The notes beneath the pieces were generated by a model, which saw only the letters and a program-made list of their open reading frames with translations, had not been told where the DNA came from and made no database searches. Below, one piece after another: positions 20,729-28,236 of a stretch of DNA of 35,497 nt. The DNA comes from CAYQCH01 sp964415935 (lineage in GTDB: Bacteria; Patescibacteriota; Patescibacteriia; VMEV01; CAYQCH01): contig CAYQCH010000007.1 of the NCBI GenBank assembly GCA_964415935.1, positions 1-35,497 on the forward strand, given 5' to 3'. Position numbers and translations under genes: made by a program. Each line of letters starts with the position of its first letter. The first letter of the stretch is position 1.

Positions 20729-21233
20729 AGGAAGGGATAATAGATTGCAATTGCTTGAGCGCCCGATGCAAACGCACGGAAATGCGGTTGGCGGTCTGGC
20801 CGGTAACGCGGGCGATTTCCGCCGGGGTCAGGTCTTCGACATACCGGAGCAGCAGGACCTCCCGATACTCGTCCGACAGCTGCTTGCAGTACGATAGGAT
20901 ACGGTCGACTTCAACCCTATCCTGCAGCTGCGGCGTCGGCGTATGGGAAGGTTCCTGCCCCGTCTCTTTGAGTTCATCCAGAGACGGATGCTGCCGGTGT
21001 TTTGACTTGCGCTGCTCGTCGATAATGACGTTCAGCGCCGTGCGAAACAGGAAGGCCTTCATGTGTTTGACGTTGCCGCCTTTGGCGACAAACTTCCAGG
21101 CGCGCATGAATGTTTCCTGCACCGCATCCTTGGCCCGCTCGCGATCGAACAAACGGAAATAACAATGCCGAAACAACGCATCAGCGTGTTCGTCATACGC
21201 CTGTAAAAAAGTTTGTTCGTCTATGACGGGCAT
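20721..21233 (-). CDS. ECF-type RNA polymerase sigma factor
   Basis: 170 residues. Region 2: LFRHCYFRLFDRERAKDAVQETFMRAWKFV (about 20-49) with the DAVQETF core motif, then MKAFLFRTALNVIIDEQRK (about 58-76). Region 4: LSDEYREVLLLRYVEDLTPAEIARVTGQTANRISVRLHRALKQL (about 118-161). There is no region 1.1 or 3, as in ECF sigma factors. It is followed and overlapped by the DUF5667-like membrane partner. Just upstream is a candidate self-recognised promoter with a CGTC -10 motif, so autoregulation is likely. The mRNA would start a few bases before the ATG. Confidence 0.92.
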   Translation of the reverse strand: MPVIDEQTFLQAYDEHADALFRHCYFRLFDRERAKDAVQETFMRAWKFVAKGGNVKHMKAFLFRTALNVIIDEQRKSKHRQHPSLDELKETGQEPSHTPTPQLQDRVEVDRILSYCKQLSDEYREVLLLRYVEDLTPAEIARVTGQTANRISVRLHRALKQLQSIIPSYE

Positions 21234-21240
21234 AGCATAT

Positions 21241-21268
21241 GTGACGTTTCTTGCCGGTTATCCTTACA
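21241..21268 (-). promoter_or_regulatory. putative autoregulated ECF promoter
   Basis: TGTAAG (complement of 21263-21268), 16 bases, CGTCAC (complement of 21241-21246), seven bases before the sigma-factor ATG. CGTC -10 elements are typical of ECF promoters. Confidence 0.5.
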
Positions 21269-21306
21269 CAGCACGGCTGTTTTGGCCAAAGTTTGTTTAA
21301 TATTAG

Positions 21307-21335
21307 CAAAAAACCGCCCATGTCGGGCGGTTTTC
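21307..21335 (-). terminator. terminator of malic enzyme gene
   Basis: ACCGCCC and GGGCGGT arms around a five-base loop; on the minus strand a run of six Ts follows. It ends the dehydrogenase-malic enzyme operon. Confidence 0.85.
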
Positions 21336-21350
21336 ATGCCATCGGCAGCG

Positions 21351-22502
21351 CTACTTTTTGACGGCTTTGGCCACGGCCTTTGCCACGGCTTTGGCGACTT
21401 TTTTATCCAGCGGGTCGGGGATGATGTTGTCCGCTTTGGGGCGCTTCACATACGCGGCCAAGGCCTGCGCGGCGGCCAGCTTCATCTCTTCCGTGATCTG
21501 CCTGGCTCCCGCGTCGATGGCGCCGCGAAACATGCCCGGATACGCCAGCACGTTGTTCACCTGATTGGGAAAATCGCTGCGCCCCGTGGCTACCACCGCG
21601 GCGCCGGCGGCCTTCGCGTCGTCAGGCATAATCTCCGGCGTCGGATTGGCCAGAGCAAACACAATCGCGTCATCAGCCATGCTGGCCACCATTTGCTGAG
21701 AAAGGATGTTTCCCTTGCTGACGCCAATGAATACGTCGGCGCCTTTGATGGCCTCGGCTAATCCCCCGACGACAGCATGCGGCGCGGCCGAACTGAGCAA
21801 TTCCTTCTTGATGCCGTTGATGTCCTTGCGATGCTTGCCTATCACGCCCTGGCTGTCAACAAAGACAATATTGCGCAAGCCCTGTGACATGAGAATCTTG
21901 CCAATGGCCACGCCGGCCGCGCCCACGCCGTTGATGACGACGCGAAGCCGCCCGAAGTCCTTGCCCACGACCTTGGCCGCGTTTAACAAGCCCGCCAACA
22001 CCACCATGGCCGTGCCATGCTGGTCGTCATGCATGACAGGAATGTCCATAGTTTCCTTCAATCGCTTTTCAATCTCAAAGCAAGCAGGCGCGGCAATGTC
22101 TTCCAAATTTATGGCCGCAAATGACGGCGCCAGCGCTTGCACCGTGGCGATGATCTGTTCCGGGTCCTGCGTGTTCAGGCAAATGGGAAATGCGTCCAGA
22201 TCCGCGAATTCCTTAAACAGTACGGCCTTCCCTTCCATGACCGGCAAGCCGGCTTCGGCGCCGATGTTGCCTAATCCCAAAACAGCGGAGCCGTCGGTAA
22301 CAACGGCCACCCAATTTTTGCGCGATGTCAATTGCCAGACTTTGGACTTGTCTTTGGCGATTTCCATGCACACCGCGCCGACGCCCGGCGTATAAGCCAG
22401 GGACAAGTCTTTGCGGTTGCGGATTTTGACTTTAGGCGCTAAGGCGATTTTTCCTTGATGCTTCTTATGAAATTTTATGGATGCTTTTTGGATATCTTTC
22501 AT
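21351..22502 (-). CDS. NAD(P)-dependent malic enzyme
   Basis: 383 residues, the short bacterial type without a phosphotransacetylase domain. Motifs: LSLAYTPGVGAVC (about 33-45, catalytic Tyr), VVTDGSAVLGLGNIGAEAGLPVMEGKAVLFKEFADLDAFPI with the catalytic Lys (about 67-107), NLEDIAAPACFEIE (metal binding, about 131-144) and the Rossmann GVGAAGVAIGKIL. It decarboxylates malate to pyruvate with reduction of NAD or NADP; cofactor preference cannot be told. The last 16 residues are a Lys/Ala repeat (KKVAKAVAKAVAKAVKK) encoded by tandem GCCACGGCC-type units, an unusual basic tail. The start lies three bases after the dehydrogenase stop, so the two genes form an operon. Confidence 0.92.
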   Translation of the reverse strand: MKDIQKASIKFHKKHQGKIALAPKVKIRNRKDLSLAYTPGVGAVCMEIAKDKSKVWQLTSRKNWVAVVTDGSAVLGLGNIGAEAGLPVMEGKAVLFKEFADLDAFPICLNTQDPEQIIATVQALAPSFAAINLEDIAAPACFEIEKRLKETMDIPVMHDDQHGTAMVVLAGLLNAAKVVGKDFGRLRVVINGVGAAGVAIGKILMSQGLRNIVFVDSQGVIGKHRKDINGIKKELLSSAAPHAVVGGLAEAIKGADVFIGVSKGNILSQQMVASMADDAIVFALANPTPEIMPDDAKAAGAAVVATGRSDFPNQVNNVLAYPGMFRGAIDAGARQITEEMKLAAAQALAAYVKRPKADNIIPDPLDKKVAKAVAKAVAKAVKK

Positions 22503-22505
22503 AAT

Positions 22506-23717
22506 TTATGGTTGCGAACTGATCCTGTACACCACGCCGGCTTTGTCGTCGGAAACGTACATCTGGTTGTCCGGACCGAATACGACGTCCACGGGACGGC
22601 CCAGGGCGCCGTCATCCGTCAGCCAGCCGGAGATAAAGTCTTCCTGGCCGATATAGGCGCCGTTGGGATCGAGTTTAATACGAATAAGTTTATACCCCGT
22701 CGGCTCGGTGCGGTTCCAGGAGCCATGCAAGGCGACAATCAGGTTATCACGATATTCCATGGGCCAGGAAGGGGGCACAAAAGCCAGGCCCAGCGGCGCG
22801 GAATGCGCCTGGATATCGACGTAAGAAGGCGTTTCAAACGGCTCCATGCATGGATTACGTATGTACGTGTTTTTGTCGTAATCCGTGTCATGGATATTCT
22901 TGCCGTAACAGGTGGGCCAGCCATAGTTCTTACCCTCTTCGACAATATTGATTTCGTCTGGCGGGAGGTCATCATCCAGCAAATCGCGTCCGTTGTCGGT
23001 GGCCCACATCTGCCTGGTTGCCGGATGCCAGGTAAAAAACACGGCGTTGCGCAGGCCGCGCGCGTATTCGCGGAAATTGGAGCCGTCTTTTTCCATGACG
23101 TACACTTTGGCGCGGCGCGCATCTTCCTCCTCGCAGACATTGCAGCTTGAGCCGATGGAAACATACAACCGGCCGTCCGGACCAAAACCGATGGTGCGCG
23201 AGGCGTGCAGACTTCCTTCCGGCAAGTCGGCGAGCTTTTGAAATGTTCCGACTTCCGGACGAACGGTCACGCGCGAAATGTTGTTTTCCTCAGCGACATA
23301 CAACAGATTGGGATCCTGCGGGTCAAAAGCCAGCCCGTGCGGCTTTTGCAAGTCGGAAAACACCACGCGCTGGCTGCCGGCTTTGCCATTGGTGCCCTTC
23401 TCGACCAAGGTAACGGTGCCTTCCGAAATCTGGCTGACCCACATGTTGCCCTGTGCATCAAAAGCGATCACGCGTGCACCGGGGATGTCTTTGGCGAAAA
23501 TGGAAATATCAAACCCATCGGGAACCTCCAGCGGAACGTCGGTGCTGTTTTGCCCAGGCGGCAATGACTCGTCAGGCTCATCAAGTAAATCAACAATATC
23601 TACGGGCGGTTTTTGAACGGCCGGGCCGATGCCGCGCAGGTTTTGGTAATAAAACATCGCAGCCCAGACGCCCAGGCCGAGGATACAAATAGTCAAAATA
23701 GCCAGGAATGTACGCAT
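22506..23717 (-). CDS. membrane-anchored PQQ-type sugar dehydrogenase (GSDH-like beta-propeller)
   Basis: 403 residues. A single N-terminal membrane helix (FLAILTICILGLGVWAAMFYY, about 4-24) is followed by a Pro/Asp-rich linker and a six-bladed propeller starting at VPDGFDISIFAKDIPGAR. Recognisable features are LQKPHGLAFDP, SRTIGFGPDGRLYVSIGSSCNVCEE, ARGLRNAVFFTWHP, GRDLLDDDLPPDEIN with GKNYGWPTCYG, and VALHGSWNRTEPTGY near the end, matching the sorbosone/glucose dehydrogenase family. Family members oxidise aldoses with PQQ, but many relatives have unknown substrates. No PQQ synthesis genes are seen here, so cofactor would be scavenged or absent. A TATAAT box sits eight bases before the ATG. 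Confidence 0.85.
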   Translation of the reverse strand: MRTFLAILTICILGLGVWAAMFYYQNLRGIGPAVQKPPVDIVDLLDEPDESLPPGQNSTDVPLEVPDGFDISIFAKDIPGARVIAFDAQGNMWVSQISEGTVTLVEKGTNGKAGSQRVVFSDLQKPHGLAFDPQDPNLLYVAEENNISRVTVRPEVGTFQKLADLPEGSLHASRTIGFGPDGRLYVSIGSSCNVCEEEDARRAKVYVMEKDGSNFREYARGLRNAVFFTWHPATRQMWATDNGRDLLDDDLPPDEINIVEEGKNYGWPTCYGKNIHDTDYDKNTYIRNPCMEPFETPSYVDIQAHSAPLGLAFVPPSWPMEYRDNLIVALHGSWNRTEPTGYKLIRIKLDPNGAYIGQEDFISGWLTDDGALGRPVDVVFGPDNQMYVSDDKAGVVYRISSQP

Positions 23718-23725
23718 AGGCTTTC

Positions 23726-23731
23726 ATTATA
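23726..23731 (-). promoter_or_regulatory. -10 box of the dehydrogenase-malic enzyme operon
   Basis: Perfect TATAAT (complement), ending eight bases before the ATG at 23717; a leaderless or nearly leaderless mRNA is expected. Confidence 0.6.
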
Positions 23732-23743
23732 CCTCAAACGTGA

Positions 23744-23776
23744 AAACACCACGGTCCTCCGTCGGCCGTGGTGTTT
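23744..23776 (-). terminator. Rho-independent terminator
   Basis: AACACCACGG pairs with CCGTGGTGTT across an 11-base loop; minus-strand TTTTC follows. It ends the small hypothetical gene at 23794. Confidence 0.8.
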
Positions 23777-23793
23777 TAATTCCTCCTTTTGGT

Positions 23794-24063
23794 TCATGGG
23801 GGCGGCCCCTGCAGCGGCGCGCTCATGGCCGCTGCGAACTGATGCTCGCTGATAGGTTGCGGCTTTTCCCAGCCGCACCCAATGGAATTAGTCGATCCTT
23901 CCGGATGACGCACGTCGATAAACCGTACCCGGTAGTGTCCGCCATTGAGGGCGATGACGTAGGTCTCAAGCCAGCCTTCAGACCCACGCCACTCATACCG
24001 GCAGCGCTCCACCAGACGGCAGGTCGTGCTTTCCGGAAACAATCGTGGATGCGTGTTGTCCAA
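23794..24063 (-). CDS. hypothetical protein, 89 aa, TTG start
   Basis: The frame is open further upstream into the end of miaA, but the only good ribosome site is AGGAGG (complement of 24068-24073), four bases before a TTG at 24063; I take that as the start, giving a protein beginning MDNTHPRLFPESTTCRL. It is a small soluble protein with a Cys pair (CRLVERC), strands such as WLETYVIALNGGHYRVRFIDVRH and a C-terminal helix ending Pro-rich. Not recognised. Another strong-Shine-Dalgarno hypothetical inserted between core genes. A TTGACG lies 40 bases upstream, with a poor -10. Confidence 0.5.
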   Translation of the reverse strand: MDNTHPRLFPESTTCRLVERCRYEWRGSEGWLETYVIALNGGHYRVRFIDVRHPEGSTNSIGCGWEKPQPISEHQFAAAMSAPLQGPPP

Positions 24064-24104
24064 TCGTCCTCCTGGCCCTAGGGTGCGACAAAACCACTGC
24101 GTCG

Positions 24105-25085
24105 TCAAGCCCCGCGCAGGAATCGCTTCGCATGCTGCAATGCCTCTGTGGCATCCTTCGCCCATTGCACGTCGCCGAACTTCTTCCACCATGTTCGCTG
24201 GCGCTTGGCGTAGGCGCGGGTAACCTTCTTCGACAATTCGATGGCCTCCTCCAGGCTGATTTTTCCCTGCAGATACCAGCCGATTTGCTGGTAGGCATGG
24301 CCGGTCATGGCCACGCTGTCATAACCGTATGTATCACCGACGCGCTTTACTTCTTCAATCAACCCAGCCTTGACCATGGCGTCTACGCGGTCGTCAATGC
24401 GTTTGTTTACGGTTTCTTTATCCATCAACGGAGCCAGATACAAGACCTCATATCGCGGTTCGCCCCGCTTAACGCGGCCATGCCCCTGCCCTTGCAAGGC
24501 CATTTCAATAGCGCGAATAAGTCGGCGCGGATTCAGGCGATCCACGTTGTCATACGCCAGAGGATCCAGCTTTTGCAGCCGTTGCTGCAGTTCATCAATT
24601 GAAAGCGCTTGTAACTCCTCGCGCAGCTTTGGATCCGGCAGGCCCTTTGGCAATTGCCAGTTTTCTAAAATCGCCGACGTATACAACCCTGTGCCGCCAA
24701 CGAGAATGGGCAGCCTGTCGCGCTTGAGAATGTCATCAATGACGCCAAAGGCAAGCTGCTGGATATGCGCCAGGGTCAGCATCTGGTCCGGACGCACGAT
24801 GCTGATGAAATAATGCGGGATGCTGTTTGAAACGTAGGGCGCGGATAGCACATCGCGCAGGGAAACCGGGCTGTCGGCAAATTTCTCGTCGGCAACATCG
24901 GGCCGCTCGATGCGATGAATCTCGCCGGGTTCCTTGTTGGTGCCAATGTCCATCTCCGCATAAATCTGGCGGGAGTCAACGGAAACAATCTCGCCGTTAA
25001 ACTGTTGGGCGAGCTGTATGGCAAGGTCGGACTTTCCGGAAGCGGTGGTGCCGACCACGGCAATGACTTTGGGCAATGTCTGCAT
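24105..25085 (-). CDS. miaA: tRNA dimethylallyltransferase
   Basis: 326 residues. P-loop GTTASGKS (12-19), SVDSRQIYAEMDIGTNKEP (about 36-54), VGGTGLYTSAILENW (about 128-142), ALSIDELQQRLQKLDP and NPRRLIRAIEMA (about 164-190), and the zinc-less C-terminal helices. MiaA transfers a dimethylallyl group to A37 of tRNAs reading codons that begin with U. Compared with the Escherichia coli enzyme (316 residues) the length is normal, with a longer substrate-binding insert around residues 58-75. MiaB, which acts on the product, is encoded two genes away on the same strand, so both steps of A37 modification are kept here. Confidence 0.95.
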   Translation of the reverse strand: MQTLPKVIAVVGTTASGKSDLAIQLAQQFNGEIVSVDSRQIYAEMDIGTNKEPGEIHRIERPDVADEKFADSPVSLRDVLSAPYVSNSIPHYFISIVRPDQMLTLAHIQQLAFGVIDDILKRDRLPILVGGTGLYTSAILENWQLPKGLPDPKLREELQALSIDELQQRLQKLDPLAYDNVDRLNPRRLIRAIEMALQGQGHGRVKRGEPRYEVLYLAPLMDKETVNKRIDDRVDAMVKAGLIEEVKRVGDTYGYDSVAMTGHAYQQIGWYLQGKISLEEAIELSKKVTRAYAKRQRTWWKKFGDVQWAKDATEALQHAKRFLRGA

Positions 25086-25110
25086 ATGTAAAACCTAGCA
25101 TATAGAGTTC

Positions 25111-25141
25111 AGCCCGGAACAGCGTTACGCCGTTCCGGGCT
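25111..25141. terminator. strong hairpin between hypothetical gene and miaA
   Basis: AGCCCGGAAC (25111-25120) pairs with GTTCCGGGCT (25132-25141). No T-run on either side, so it may be an attenuating or processing structure rather than a classical terminator. Confidence 0.5.
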
Positions 25142-25148
25142 GTGCGGC

Positions 25149-25589
25149 CTACTCGTTGGGCCAGTGCAGGTCGATGCCGAGGATGGCCGAGAGCTTGGCC
25201 CGCGCCTCCTCGGAGAACTTCGCGCCGCGGACTTCGTGGCGGACGTTGAGGTACAGGTCGTACCGATGGCCGTCGTCGCCATGGTCACAGGCAAGCCCGG
25301 ACATGGTCACCAGCGCGACGGGCTTGCTGTCCTCGCCAGGCGGCCTGGCATCGGCGCTGTCGATGAAGCCTGCCAGCGTGATGAACCGTTCGCGGGACAG
25401 CTTCTTGACGTTGATGCCCCATCGCGGCCGCCACGTCTCGATCTCGAAACTGGCGCCGTCAAATTTCGTACGGATAGTCCCGGTGGGACCGATAAGCGTG
25501 TTGCTCAACTCCACCCCCTGCGGTTTGAAAATCGCCTGGCAACGAGCCAAGCGATGGTGGAAAATACCATGATTTTCGTCGTTTGGCAA
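25149..25589 (-). CDS. hypothetical protein, up to 146 aa
   Basis: The frame runs from a TTG at 25589, three bases after the miaB stop, which would allow translational coupling; later GTG or TTG codons near 25510 are alternatives, so the start is uncertain. The sequence is soluble with strands such as GTIRTKFDGASFEIETW and HRYDLYLNVRHEV, a polar middle (DSADARPPGEDSKP) and a C-terminal helix FSEEARAKLSAILGID. Codon choice and composition look like the other hypotheticals of the second gene class, but no strong ribosome site is seen. Not recognised. A strong hairpin follows. Confidence 0.5.
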   Translation of the reverse strand: MPNDENHGIFHHRLARCQAIFKPQGVELSNTLIGPTGTIRTKFDGASFEIETWRPRWGINVKKLSRERFITLAGFIDSADARPPGEDSKPVALVTMSGLACDHGDDGHRYDLYLNVRHEVRGAKFSEEARAKLSAILGIDLHWPNE

Positions 25590-25592
25590 GGT

Positions 25593-26942
25593 TTATACCA
25601 GCGTGCCTTCCATGCCAAACGGCTGGACCGTATCCACGCGCACGCTTACAAACTGCCCCATATACGAGCGGGCGGCGGCAAAACGCGTGTTTTTAAACAA
25701 GTCCGTCTTGCCAGTGTTGATGTACATGCCGTCTTTACCCTGCTCCACCTCGTCTACCAGCACGCGCACGGTCTGGCCGATGAACTTCTGGTTCCGCTCC
25801 AGGGCCGTCTGCTTCAAAATTTCGTTAAGCACGTGTTCGCGGCGCAGTTTTTCCTCCCAAGCGATATCGTCCGGAAACTTGCGCGCGGAGACTGTGCCCG
25901 GCCGCGGCGAATACTTGTTGAGATACGCCATGTCATACCCCACGGCCTGCATGATCTTGGCCGTGTTCTGGAACTGCTCCTCTGTCTCGCCGCAAAAACC
26001 GACAATAATGTCCGTGGTTATGGAAACCGGATTCAGCAACTCGCGAATTTTATCGATACGCCCCAGGTAATGCTCCGGCGTGTAGTGTCGGTTCATTTTC
26101 TTGAGGATGTCGGCATCGCCAGACTGCACGGGCAGGTTGATATAGTTGACCAGCTTGTCATGCCTGGCAATGGTTTCAATCAGCTCATCGGACATGTCAT
26201 ACGGATGGGACGTGACAAAGCGCACCCAAAAATCGCCGGGGATCTCCGCGGCCATGGCCAGCAGTTTTGGGAAATTGACATGTTCAAGCTCCGCCTCATT
26301 GGCCGCGGCGCGCTTGCGGTTGAGCACCGATAAACCGCGCTTTTCCATGGGCTTGTCATGCACGCCGGCATAACTGTTGACGTTCTGCCCCAGCAGCGTG
26401 ATTTCCTTATACCCGCGGCCGACCAGGCGGCGCACCTCGTCCAAAATATCGTTAACCGGGCGGGAAATTTCACGGCCGCGCGTGTACGGCACGGCGCAGT
26501 AGGTACAAAACTTGTCGCATCCCGTCATGATGGGCACATAGGCCTTAAACTCGCTGTTATGATTGGGCGCGACGGAGAAATAATCTTTCAAATCAATGGC
26601 GTCGCCCTCGCCAAGCAAGGAAGGAATCTTGCCGATGTCTTCAATCTTGATGACGTGGTCAAACACCTGCGACAACTTTTGGCGGTCGTATTCAAGCACG
26701 CAGCCTGTTAAAATCGTGCGCAAATTTCCTTTGGCCATGCGCGGCGCCCAGGTGCGCATCTTGCCGTACACGCGGTCCATGGCGGTCTGGCGGATAGCGC
26801 AGGCATTGACCACGATGACCGAGGCCTCTTCTTCCCGCTCCACCGGGCGGTATTGCATGGAAGAAAATACCGAGGCCACGCGCTCGGAGTCGCTTTTATT
26901 CTGCTGGCAGCCCAGCGTGAAAATGTGGTAGGTCTTTGGCAT
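25593..26942 (-). CDS. miaB: tRNA-2-methylthio-N6-dimethylallyladenosine synthase
   Basis: 449 residues from ATG 26942; the longer frame to 26981 overlaps the -35 region and is not used. N-terminal UPF0004 domain: LGCQQNKSDSERV (about 10-22), NACAIRQTAMDRVYGKM (about 46-62) and the third Cys in LTGCVLEYD hold one iron-sulfur cluster. The radical-SAM motif CDKFCTYCAVPYTRG (about 141-155) holds the second. A TRAM domain closes the protein. MiaB adds a methylthio group to isopentenyladenosine-37 of tRNA, acting after MiaA. GCQQN instead of the commoner GCQMN is a small variation. A near-consensus promoter lies just upstream. Confidence 0.92.
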   Translation of the reverse strand: MPKTYHIFTLGCQQNKSDSERVASVFSSMQYRPVEREEEASVIVVNACAIRQTAMDRVYGKMRTWAPRMAKGNLRTILTGCVLEYDRQKLSQVFDHVIKIEDIGKIPSLLGEGDAIDLKDYFSVAPNHNSEFKAYVPIMTGCDKFCTYCAVPYTRGREISRPVNDILDEVRRLVGRGYKEITLLGQNVNSYAGVHDKPMEKRGLSVLNRKRAAANEAELEHVNFPKLLAMAAEIPGDFWVRFVTSHPYDMSDELIETIARHDKLVNYINLPVQSGDADILKKMNRHYTPEHYLGRIDKIRELLNPVSITTDIIVGFCGETEEQFQNTAKIMQAVGYDMAYLNKYSPRPGTVSARKFPDDIAWEEKLRREHVLNEILKQTALERNQKFIGQTVRVLVDEVEQGKDGMYINTGKTDLFKNTRFAAARSYMGQFVSVRVDTVQPFGMEGTLV

Positions 26943-26952
26943 AGAGATGCTG

Positions 26953-26981
26953 ACTGTACCGCAAAAAACGCGATATTTCAA
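26953..26981 (-). promoter_or_regulatory. miaB promoter
   Basis: TTGAAA (complement of 26976-26981), 17 bases, TACAGT (complement of 26953-26958), ten bases before the ATG at 26942: short or absent leader. Confidence 0.6.
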
Positions 26982-26984
26982 CCT

Positions 26985-28160
26985 CTAGCGGGTATCCGTC
27001 ATGGTGGACGGCATGGCGGCGGCAAAGACCAAAATCAACGCCAAAATGACGAACAGGACATGCAGGCCAAAACCGAATGCCAGCACCGCGCTGGCCACAG
27101 CCGGCCCCACAATATGCGCGACGGAATTGATGTTGCGAAAGGCGTCAATCATGTCGATATCGCCCGCCCTCACGATTTTATAAAAATACGATTCGCGCAT
27201 GATTTCCACGAGGCTGGCTCCGACGCGCGAAAGAAACAGCGCCGCCAGCACGCCGCCAAACGACGAAACGCCGATGAACAGGAAAATGGCCAGGGCCATG
27301 ATAATCAGGCCGATGGCCAGCATTTCCGTCTCCCCAAGGTACTTGTCGGCAATGTATCCGGCCGGATACTCGATGATGACAAACGGGATCAGCATGATGC
27401 TGAAGATAAGTCCGAGCTCCTTCCAGTCAAAGCCGCCTTGCAGCAAATACAGCGGCGTATAAATGATCATCCAGGAGTAAAAAAAATAGAGCGTGAATGC
27501 GATGATGAAGATGCCGCGAAAATTCCAGTTGCTCCACATGCGGCGCAAGGTTTCCATGATCGGCTCGTGTTTGTAAAGCGGCGCATGGGCATGATCACGA
27601 CGAAAAGCCGACATCATCAGCAAAAATGCAGGGATGATCAACAGCGCCGCCGTCGCATACACAGGCGCATACCCGAACCGATCAAGGATGCGGCCGGTGA
27701 CAAACGGGCTGATCACGAATCCCAAATTGACCATGGTCCAGAATAAGCCGCGCAGCCGGCCGGTTTTGGAGCGCGTCGCCAGCCCTTTCAGGTATAAATC
27801 GTAATTGATGATGGTGGTCGTGGAGGCAACAATAAACGTGATGAAGGCCAGCACGAGCAGCCACTTCACCTGCCCGAAACCGAGCGTGAGAAGCGAAGCA
27901 ACCTGCAACCACATGTTGAAAAAAAGGACCTTGGCGTTAGTAAACCGGCGAATGAGGTTGCCATACTGCTGTACGACATACAAAGAAACCAGGTAGGCCG
28001 CGGAAAACAGCACGCCGACGTACCGGCCGCCGGCAATGACTTCCAAAAAAGACGAGTTGACGTAAATCACCAGCGCCGTGGACATGCCCAACAGCAAACC
28101 GCTGAACAGCAAGGCAAAGAGTCGGAAGCGTTTTTGTGTTTTTGTTGGTTGCGGGTACAT
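26985..28160 (-). CDS. MFS-type transporter
   Basis: 391 residues from ATG 28160, chosen because a perfect TATAAT ends six bases upstream; the longer open frame runs back into the thrS end and is not used. About 12 hydrophobic helices with the MFS layout: a basic loop between helices 2 and 3 (YGNLIRRFTNAKVL), a central cytoplasmic loop (FRRDHAHAPLYKHEPIMETLRRMW, about 190-213) and GYIADKYLGETEML in the second half, a GxxxDxxG-like loop. Substrate cannot be told. A role in efflux or uptake of a small molecule is a family-level inference. It ends just before the miaB promoter. Confidence 0.8.
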   Translation of the reverse strand: MYPQPTKTQKRFRLFALLFSGLLLGMSTALVIYVNSSFLEVIAGGRYVGVLFSAAYLVSLYVVQQYGNLIRRFTNAKVLFFNMWLQVASLLTLGFGQVKWLLVLAFITFIVASTTTIINYDLYLKGLATRSKTGRLRGLFWTMVNLGFVISPFVTGRILDRFGYAPVYATAALLIIPAFLLMMSAFRRDHAHAPLYKHEPIMETLRRMWSNWNFRGIFIIAFTLYFFYSWMIIYTPLYLLQGGFDWKELGLIFSIMLIPFVIIEYPAGYIADKYLGETEMLAIGLIIMALAIFLFIGVSSFGGVLAALFLSRVGASLVEIMRESYFYKIVRAGDIDMIDAFRNINSVAHIVGPAVASAVLAFGFGLHVLFVILALILVFAAAMPSTMTDTR

Positions 28161-28166
28161 GGACGT

Positions 28167-28172
28167 ATTATA
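28167..28172 (-). promoter_or_regulatory. -10 box of MFS gene
   Basis: Perfect TATAAT (complement), six bases before the ATG at 28160; leaderless arrangement. It overlaps the downstream flank of the thrS terminator. Confidence 0.6.
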
Positions 28173-28175
28173 GCC

Positions 28176-28206
28176 AAAAACAAACCCTGAGAGATACTCA
28201 GGGTTT
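28176..28206 (-). terminator. thrS terminator
   Basis: AAACCCTGAG (28182-28191) and CTCAGGGTTT (28197-28206); on the minus strand TTTGTTTTTGG follows. Confidence 0.8.
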
Positions 28207-28236
28207 GTGCATGCTCCGGACGGTAGTTTCGCAAGC

